A stretch of DNA of 64,000 nucleotides from Hysterangium stoloniferum (lineage: Eukaryota; Basidiomycota; Agaricomycetes; Hysterangiales; Hysterangiaceae), in assembly GCA_015178975.1 (NCBI GenBank), contig WHVD01000085.1:62001-126000 (forward strand). The letters run 5' to 3'. The notes beneath the pieces are model-generated. The model did not search any database. It worked only from the letters and a program-made list of their open reading frames with translations, and had not been told where the DNA came from. Of the stretch, positions 56,029 through 64,000 are shown piece by piece; position 1 is the first letter of the stretch; each line of letters starts with the position of its first letter. The position numbers were made by a program, and so were the translations under genes.

Positions 56029-56979
56029 ATGAGGCCGTTAAACGTCGAACGAAGCTCACCTTTTTCACTGCCATCCTTTTCCAACTGCTTGATCACCCTC
56101 CTACAGCTTCTTCACATGGTTGAGCCCACCCCAATAACATCTAGAGAGTGTCCCGCACAATGCGATGTCAATTCATGGCATGAGCAACTCTGCGGTGATG
56201 CCGCGTCACAAGAGCACCACCATACTATAACTATGACGAAAGCAGTAGAATTACGGCGTATGAAGCAGGATGCGTCGTCGGAGCATGAATACTTTATTGC
56301 TAAAATTCTCCATGCTGACAGCAGCACTCGCTATCTTCGCATCGAGCGGTTTGGCAAAGAATACATGCCTGTCACCGCCAGGCAACGTTCCGCCGTTAAG
56401 GCATCGCCATCGTTGGAGCCATTCAAGTCGCGGCCAGCTGACGACCTGATATTCACGGTGGGCGGATGGCCGAGCCATGACAGGGTGCTCGAAATAGCCG
56501 ATCTTAGACACGCCAATATTACACTCCTCGACCTTGCGATAGTCGCCTGGGTAGTCCGCAACAATGATAACCAATATCGGCTCCTCGAAAAACAATGTTT
56601 TTGGTATTCAGATATGGTTATGAGGGTATTAGAGAACGTATATGGATTTAACGTGGATAGAACCCAAGAATACCGCAGGGGCGGGACGTGGCTTCGCGTT
56701 CCCCTGTACCAACATGAGGAAAAGCTTGTCGCCGTTGTCGCTGACAAATTTTGCCAGGAACGCGATAAAGTTTATTATGAGGTACGTGTCATTGATAGGG
56801 GGGTTCTTTTGGGAGCTTATAGCTGGTGACAGATCCACCAAGCACAAGAGCAGCGCCAAAATGAGCTCAGAGAACTTGAGGAGGCTGCCGAGGCAAGGGG
56901 TATGGAAAAGGGTATGGAAGAAATACAAAAATTGCAGGCTAGGTTAGATGAATACGAGAGAGCTGGCCAGAGGAAGTAA
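56029..56979 (+). CDS. Family A protein, intact 299-residue copy
   Basis: Exons 56029-56781 and 56833-56979 with a canonical 51-nt intron (GTACGT...CAG) in phase 0. The start is the methionine of MRPLNVERSS because family similarity begins there; the open frame extends further upstream. Conserved blocks: ELRRMKQDASSEHEYFIAKI, TRYLRIERFGKEY, VGGWPSHDRVLE, ANITLLDLAIVAWVVRNNDN, SDMVMRVLENVYGF, then a C-terminal coiled coil QRQNELRELEEAAEARGMEK ending EYERAGQRK. It is the most divergent of the intact copies. No known family is recognised. Confidence 0.75.
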
Positions 56980-57099
56980 GGTAGACCTTCGTGGCTTTTT
57001 TGTACGTCCTATCTTCTCATTTTCGCATCCTTAGATATTGTTTCAAACATGACGACACTCTGATCTCAGCCTTCTCCTGGTCCTTGTGTAACTGTCAAG

Positions 57100-57780
57100 C
57101 TCTTGTTATTTTCCAACCATTACAAGTCTGTGTTACCTATGCCAAGCCATATCCTCGTTCTGCATTTACCCTTGTACTTAATTGTGTTCTCGCCCTCTGA
57201 TCAACCGAGTAACTCTGCTTTGAAAACTCTGTTTAAGCGAATCAGGGAGTTAACGCCAATTGACCGAAACTCTGACTTCAGGTACATCTCGAGGTGTGGT
57301 CCTATTCTTGAATCCCAGTCCCTCATTAATAAATTGTTCTTCACTGGAATAGTGAAACCCGATCCAGCCCAAGGTGGGGGGATTATCATGATCGATTTAA
57401 TGTCATATTCATGCTCAGCTCAGTATGCCAATTGCTTCTTACGAATTGTTTACACCGTTTTCCTATCCCAGCGGAATCTACTCTTACATAGGAACATTAG
57501 TACACTTTCTTGTCGAAATGAAACCTTCTCACAGGAAGGCGGCAGCAACAAACTCTCACCCATTATAGTCAACGCGCCAATCCTCCTCCATCGTGTTTCG
57601 GTGGGTGAAAGCGCAGGTTTCGAAATAGGGTAAAAATGCGCCAAACACGGGCTGATGACGTCCTGGATGTGATATATCACACTGATCCAGACAGACGTGC
57701 ATGATCATGATAATCGTGACGATCGTGATAGAGAGGGTTCTAACGTCAGTGAAAGTCAAGAAGCAGTGTCAAATGGTGGA
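57100..57780 (+). repeat. 3' flank duplicated with 29931-30640
   Basis: Collinear non-coding similarity to the region following the decayed family A copy (for example ggaatagtgaaac near 57347 and gacgtcctgg near 57656). Confidence 0.7.
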
Positions 57781-58864
57781 TTCATGGTATTAACACGATC
57801 TCTCAAAACCATGAGCTTAAATCATAATTGCCTTAGATCCAAATAAGGATGTTATAGGTTATACAAAATAGTCCTATTAAATGTGTTGCCCACCCGAATG
57901 TTGTTTTTATTTACTTCCCCAGGTTCCTGCCAGACAGTCTAAAAATAACAGCATCTCTGCCGGTTATTAGATCCATCATGCTTAAAACCCTTGAGAGTAT
58001 TTGCAACTAATATATTAGCAAACTGAATTGGTTCCTGATATTCATTCTCTATTAGGCAGTCTTAAGAATTTCTCCCTGGTCAGCAATGCCTTGCTAGCAC
58101 AGCCATAGGCCTCCTCCATTAAGATAACACATGTAACAATCTCTTTAAACTCTGTTGTCATCACTTCAATTGTATCAGCTAGTTAGGGTATTTCAAGAAA
58201 TCCCATGTGTTTTAAAAATAAAATAAATACAAATAATCTTGGGCCTCCTACTTGGATACATGTAGCGGAAATAGCAAGGTGACCATAGCAACGTATGGTC
58301 ACCAGCGTCCACCAGAGCGCCGCTGGGCAGACCACCACCTTATCAATCACCGCAATCAGTTGTCTCCGAAGATTGAACTTTGTCAGCTAGAGTAGAGGGT
58401 GGCTAGGAGAAACGGACTGTAACGGTTTCGAGCCGACGAAAGCTCTCATCAGGGGGATACCGCTACCCCTACCGTTTCGTCCTTCCAGAGTTACTGTTTA
58501 GGAGTCTACTACTGAGCCTGGTCCAAAAAGAGTGATAAGATAATGAATTCGTGCCGCCTTTGGGCGCAACGAAATTCCAAGAATCTTGAGACCCAATGGT
58601 GGGTAGTATACGGTTGGGCGGTACCTGTCAGGAGGTAGAGGCTTTAACCCGTGATCATCAATCACCTAAGCTGACGTAGGTCGTGCTGCGAGGTAGCAGG
58701 TTTCCCTGCTGGCTCGTCTGTCGACGTCCATGCAGCAAGACGATGGTGGATGACCTTGACCTAGAAACCAAATCCAGCAATGTTCTCAAGGTTTTCTTCT
58801 TCGTTCCTAGTGTCATTGCACACTTCCAAACACTGCTAGATCATATAATATAAACTTATACAAT
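57781..58864. other. No gene supported
   Basis: Contains a perfect 10-bp stem hairpin at about 58278-58304 (ggtgaccata ... tatggtcacc) in otherwise unassigned sequence. Confidence 0.45.
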
Positions 58865-59140
58865 ATGGTACCGGAAATTAATGGCAGTCTGAAACGAATG
58901 GGCGGGGATCACCATGCTGAGAATGGCGACCGCTTGATCAAGAGCCGGATAGCGTTAGCAATCAATAATTTTTTCAAGAGTCACACCGAATGTGAGTGTT
59001 ATCCAGATGCTAGTGATAAAGGAAAAAACCGATATCAGCGGGCTAGCCGGTCAAAAATTATCGAGGATATCCGCCGTAGTAACTCCGATGCATTGACGAA
59101 AAAAGAATTATTGGAACAGGAACCTCATTTACTACCCAGG
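58865..59140 (+). CDS. Possible upstream exon or small protein before family A copy 4
   Basis: An open frame beginning MVPEINGSLKRMGGDHHAEN and rich in charged residues (RSKIIEDIRRSNSDALTKKE). It precedes a probable leader-intron acceptor (CCTAG near 59212) of the family A gene. It could be a separate small gene, a leader exon, or chance. No similarity to the upstream region of the 31-kb copy was seen. Confidence 0.3.
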
Positions 59141-59224
59141 AATCGAAAAAAAAAAGGACTTTTCTTTTCTTGGCATTTAACGGTATATAAATAAGCTGCA
59201 CTCATTCCTAGGTTATCATAAAGA

Positions 59225-60186
59225 ATGGCACCGGCAGCGTCGTGGCTACTCAACTCTGTTCTCCTCCCCACACTACAGGTTTTACACGTACTCCAGCCCA
59301 GACCCACTACGTGGAAATACTGTCCTGAAAAAATGGACATTCCAAGCTGGTTTCTGGTGCTCCGTGCGTACGCCGTGTCCGACGTTAGCCATGCTGAAGA
59401 CGCATGCAGCCCCGCAATGACCACAGTTGCCCTCGAGCTTCGACGGATCAAGGAACTCGATAGAAAGGAACACGAATTTTTTATTGCTAAAATGCGCCAT
59501 GTCGACGGCAGCATTCGGTATCTTCGCATCGATCGTCGGGGGGAGGATTATGAGCCAGGCGACGCGCGATGGCTGGAGTCGTTCAGGGAGCATCCAGCGT
59601 CAGACGAGATGTCCTCCGAGGGAGGGTGGCCGAACGGCCAGGTCCTAGAAAAAGCCAATGTTAGTAAAGCCAATATCACCCTTATCGACCTCGCAGCGGT
59701 TGGCTCCGTTGTGCGCAGCAATGACGACCAATATAGAGGGCTGAATAGACAATCTCATTGGTTTTCAGACACGATTATGAGAGTCTTGGAACTGACTTAC
59801 GGGTTTGCGGGGTTGGATCGATCCTCGAACTCAGATCGAGTCTGGGCGGCTAATGAATACACCACTGGCGGGACTTCCCAGTCGGAAGGCTTGCCTTCGT
59901 ACCGACTGCCAAGGAGGGAACACATCGCCATTGTCGCCAGGAAGTTCCGCGAGGAGCTCGATAGAACTCGTGATGTGGTGCGATTCCTGGGCGTGCGATA
60001 TTCTTTCTTTATGAAGCTGATTATTTTTCACAGATCAACATGGCAAGGCAACAAGATCCCAACGCCCAAACTCGGCTCAATGAACTGGAAGAGGAAGCGC
60101 GTGCTGCCGAAAGGTCGCGTTGGCAAGAGGAAGCAGAAAGATATAGGCAAAAGGGGGAAAGTAGGCAAGCTGAAACAGAGCAGTGA
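59225..60186 (+). CDS. Family A protein, intact 306-residue copy
   Basis: Exons 59225-59992 and 60034-60186 with a 41-nt intron (GTGCGA...CACAG). It begins MAPAASWLLNSVLLPTLQ and shares all family blocks with the 31-kb copy, to which it is very similar (ELRRIKELDRKEHEFFIAKM, YLRIDRRGEDYEPGDARW, ANITLIDLAAV, HWFSDTIMRVLELTYG). The spliced C-terminus is a coiled coil, LNELEEEARAAERSRWQEEA, ending RQAETEQ. If the intron is retained the C-terminus is replaced by an unrelated basic tail in the next frame. Confidence 0.78.
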
Positions 60187-61045
60187 TGGAGCTATAACAG
60201 TTGCTACAATGCATGGCAAGTGTGATCCTAATGATTTCCGAGAAATTTCTTCTCCCTCCTTGATATGTGGACAATGAAGTGAGATCTGTCGGTGTTAGCA
60301 ACGTTTCAAACGAGCTAAACAACTTTGGTATCTCAAACTAGAGTTAAATGGAAAGTGCCCTTCTATCTTGCTTAGATATTCGTGTATTGGTCTAGGAATT
60401 TCCAGTTTATAATAGTTTGTCAAAGACTTATTGTTTGCAAGAGGAATGTTGGAAAAGCGCATGAGAGTGGGCTCCCACAGGTATGCTGGATGTGTCCCAC
60501 ACGATGACAGTAAACTGAAAGCAAACGGCAACTTACACTCTTATACTCTCGAGTCGCTTTCCTTTGATATATGTCCTCTTAAAGATTACAAGTTAGCATG
60601 AGGATTAAAGCCGTAAATTAACCAATCCAGAAGAAACAACCTGGAGAACAAATATTCACGTTAATGACATATTGTGGATTAAGTGGAAATAGTCGATGAT
60701 CGCTGAAACCTAGGATATCGTGGGGTAAACATACGTGTAGAAATTCCGTCTACTATCCTCAGGCTTCACACCAATGCGCAAACCAGCTGGGGCCCTGGAA
60801 ACCAATGTCAGAATGGATCATTTTTTGCGGCATACAAAAATTGAATTGACACCTCTCTAGGTCACAATAAACTCCGATTATCATCCCCCCTTTCACTGAT
60901 TCCGTGATTCGGTGCCATTACCGGGACAAAATAAAAGTTCGTACAAGTCCATTGGTGTATATATGCGTGTGATATAGATTAGCAAACTGAATTCCTTTAT
61001 AGCAGGCACTCTTGAGTTTACATTCATATATTAGAATGGGATATA
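60187..61045. other. No gene supported
   Basis: On the minus strand near 60770-60810 the phrase APAGLRIGVKPEDSRR looks coding-like but is isolated. Confidence 0.4.
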
Positions 61046-61309
61046 GTGCAAAATCTTTTTCTATACAAAGCCTTGACAATGTTAAAACGCGACGGATCAG
61101 GATACGGGGTCACAGGGCATGATGTTCGCCTGTTGGAACCTATTTGTCAGACTCAGGATAATACTGCAGCATTTCGTGTACAGCAACGAACCTCCACATC
61201 CCCACAGACGGAAGGAGATAGTCACACAAGCAGACCAACAGGTTCTGTAGTCTATAGCCCAACTCTCAATTCTGCCCGTAAGGCGTTTTCCCTATCGGCA
61301 CGGGCATAG
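61046..61309 (+). CDS. Unrecognised 87-residue frame
   Basis: The open frame contains VTGHDVRLLEPICQTQDN and a Ser/Thr-rich tail ending ARKAFSLSARA. Composition is plausible for a coding exon, but there is no recognisable domain and no supporting splice context. Confidence 0.2.
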   Translation: MQNLFLYKALTMLKRDGSGYGVTGHDVRLLEPICQTQDNTAAFRVQQRTSTSPQTEGDSHTSRPTGSVVYSPTLNSARKAFSLSARA

Positions 61310-64000
61310 GCCAGATGGTGGGGTTAACCCGGCGATTAGGAGCTGCCGGTGCCTTCATGCGGACCGTCTAGTCGGGTCGCAAAAAAAACTTCCCGAAGGA
61401 CAAAAACTCAAGAATTTGGTAAGTCTGATGCCATCAATTTACCCTTCGGTTAGAGACTCGGCCCGTCGATTCCATGCGCTACAATCAAATCCGACCCAAC
61501 AGTTGTAAGGAGCATCATTCTAGGCTTTCTCCAGTGCACATGATGGAAAGTTCTTATACCTGATAATTGAGAGCCCCGAATAACGCTGGCATCATCTAAA
61601 GTAGAACGCCGATAGGCGGCGTTGGCGCGAAGGTTTTGAGATGGATACCAGTGGACTTTATTGGACGTAATTAAAATCGTGCCACCTTACAGGAAACTTA
61701 CAGAATCATGCTCAATTCTCACATTTCCCAAGAGACCCAAGGTCTTGGTCCCCCGGGTTCAGTCGAGGTCGTGCCGAACAGTTTACAGAAAATTAGAATT
61801 GGGGTACTTATTGCCGTTGGAAGTCATACTTAATAAAGTTTCCATTGGATCAATAAGTACGGCAGGTACCGTTCATTTCTGTACTAACATAACGTCACTA
61901 AATAGGACGCTGCGTTGCAACATCATTACTGTGAGTAGTTAATAACTTTCAATTTTATACCGCCTCTCAGATACTTAATTAACCTGCGATCAGCTTGCCA
62001 ACACATTAATTGTAGCGTCCGCCCAATTGTTGACCATCACGACGCTTGCCATGAGGCAGATATGCGATATGACTAGATCGTCATGTGCCGATGAAAAGAA
62101 TATGGTCGGAATATATGAAGTTTCGTAAGATCACACGTTAGATTCATGGCTAACTATTAATTGGCTGAACAAACTGAATAGATATATGGCCTCCGTTACT
62201 GTGGCATGGTTACTCTCCCGCCCACATTCAATGTTAAACTGGTTTCTGTGATGAAACATGGCAAGTTTAGCTGAATGATCCAAGTCCACGTAAAAGTTCT
62301 GTGTAAAATTCACTGCTTGGTTTGGGAAGGTCTTCGGTCTTCCTCCGTCGTTTCTAGGCCGATCCAATCTAGAGTTTAATCATGGAAATCTGTGTAGTTA
62401 CGCACCTTGCCTGCGGCATCCCCCTGACGGCCCCATCAGCCCCATCAGCCCGGTCTACCTGCCCACATTCAGAGCATGCCTAATTACATGCAGTCCAAGA
62501 GGCAACCTTCATAACATAATGAAACATGTAGTAATCTGATGCGTTGCATTATATACCAGAATTTGACATGGGTAGATGCAACTCTGCTACAAGTATGAAG
62601 TGGAAAAACACCTTTAATGGGACTAATAAGGTTTGTACAACATACATTAGCCAGCCTAATCCTTCATACCGCCTTGTTAAGTTTGTTTGGATCCGAAGAG
62701 CCTGTGATTTAAGTTTACTTCGCTTTTGTTTAGGACTCGTGTCAATAACATGAATCCATCAGTTATGTGACGCTGCTCCTCGACGCTGTCGTAAGCCCCG
62801 CTCATCGTCTAATGCTACCTTCATTGACATTAGTATATGCTTTAACACGATTATTAAGTCTGCATCATTGTTATCCAACATCCAGGACGTAGTCTTTAGT
62901 CATGTCACTCATATTTATACTCGGTTTCCAAACCTGAACTTTCATCCCCCCACGAACCACGCATGAAGATTGGGGTTGACTTTTCATTGGTGTGAATCTG
63001 GGTTTGTCTTGTTGCGACTGCCCAGCTTCTTGGAAGAAGGTTTTACTTGAACAAGCAAATATTCCAAAATTTCTTTGCAAGCGATTGGAATCGGAAAGCT
63101 CTATTAGTTGCAAATACTCCATTAAAGCATTCGTAAGAAAATGGCACGCTGACTAATTGTGAAGATAATGTTGAATCGATCCGTCATGTGATCATCACAT
63201 TGAACGGGATTTCATGAGCGACCGGAATTTTAAGGTGGACTTCACACGCCTTGAGATATACCTAAAGTAACAGCTTCCGTCAACTGCCGATTCGTCTTAA
63301 GCAGAGTCTTCAAAAAAGAAAGGGGAAAGTAACATATTTTTACATACTGTACTAGATGATCCATGAATTTAATCTATCATAGGTTTGGAAGACGAATTCC
63401 GGAAGATTGCTCAGGGGATGCCAACACATAAAGTACACTGGTAAATTAAGAACTAGGACATGGCTTTCCATGGGTAAGACAGGCTGGTATTTGAGTCGTA
63501 ATGGTCAAACATCGGGCCATGGGAAAGTGCCATGCAGGTGTCGCAACTGCCGTGAACACCTCAAAATGCCCTCAAAAACACATTTGACTAGCATAAATAG
63601 ATATAACCTTCCATCTATTCTTCATAATATATCAATAAACATGTGTACTGGGGGCCCGTTATTTACTTTAAGACTTAGTTTTAATGTTTAAAATGGTGTA
63701 TTAAGCCCTTTTCTAATAGCATATATCATTTAACATGATATTTTGAATATTTCCTTTCAAAATATGACTCTGCTTTAGTTTGAAACCAAAATGTGTGTTT
63801 GCGGCAATTGCCCACTTTTCATGGCACCCCTCGCAGCAGTGTGCGGCACATTGCTGTGTCAGAGTTTAAAATATTTTGAGCCTCTGGCAGTCAACTTCTA
63901 CACTGTTGAGTAGAAGACAAGAATTCGAAAGGATTGAGTGTCTAAATCCGAAGCTCAGTGAGTGAGTGAGTAAATTTCACTATATATTATAATACCTAAA
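61310..64000. other. No gene supported
   Basis: Several short frames (62131-62367 minus, 62871-63122 minus, 63407-63691 plus) have no recognisable family. The last contains a Cys-rich word, VPCRCRNCREH. Nothing in this stretch can be defended as a gene. Confidence 0.45.

Noticed and set aside
61380-61400. A-run as a SINE tail
   Set aside because: No Pol III boxes precede it at a suitable distance, and no second copy was seen.
63407-63691. Zinc-finger-like transposon protein (CRCRNC motif)
   Set aside because: A single short Cys cluster, with no other matching blocks and no element ends.

Overview
The window looks like nuclear DNA of a filamentous basidiomycete, probably an agaricomycete close to Rhizoctonia/Ceratobasidium. 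The evidence is the very short introns (41-59 nt, GT-AG) that break up nearly every gene, the protein families present (fungal calcium-binding protein, WSC-domain protein, Crinkler-like NTPase, a short-ectodomain single-pass membrane protein, epoxide hydrolase), and the mix of fungal Copia-type LTR debris with recent gene-family expansions. The placement rests on recognising these families by eye, with no database search. No rRNA, CRISPR array or intact tRNA gene was seen.

Layout. 0-3.4 kb: a long palindrome with two head-to-head copies of a five-exon secreted calcium-binding protein gene, then a Copia relic and the 3' stub of a membrane-protein paralog. 3.6-10.9 kb: LTR debris, a short LTR element that carries only a Gag region (7978-9946), and a fold-back element (10201-10889). 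11.0-12.3 kb: the full membrane-protein gene. 13.1-17.2 kb: a degenerate large inverted repeat. 18.1-21.3 kb: a Crinkler-like NTPase/nuclease-type gene. 21.6-23.1 kb: dispersed and tandem repeats. 25.1-28.2 kb: a WSC-domain gene and an epoxide hydrolase gene, converging.

29-32.4 kb and 55.8-60.3 kb are two related blocks holding four members of an unrecognised protein family (family A; three look intact). 32.9-35.5 kb is the most striking locus: a HEAT-repeat gene whose repeats are encoded by eleven consecutive exons (ten of 117 nt, one of 114 nt) separated by ten near-identical introns of exactly 49 nt, so that one exon plus one intron forms a 166-bp tandem DNA repeat. 36.3-41.1 kb and 50.4-53.3 kb are nested solo-LTR gardens, with target-site duplications readable at most of them. 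42.3-49.7 kb is a same-strand cluster of a second unrecognised family (family B): one long gene and three stubs. 54.5 kb has a perfect 81-bp-arm hairpin. 60.3-64 kb has no gene that I can support.

The genes do not form one pathway. The picture is an accessory, repeat-rich compartment in which secreted or surface proteins (calcium-binding, WSC, membrane protein), a candidate effector and lineage-specific families duplicate, invert and decay beside young LTR insertions.
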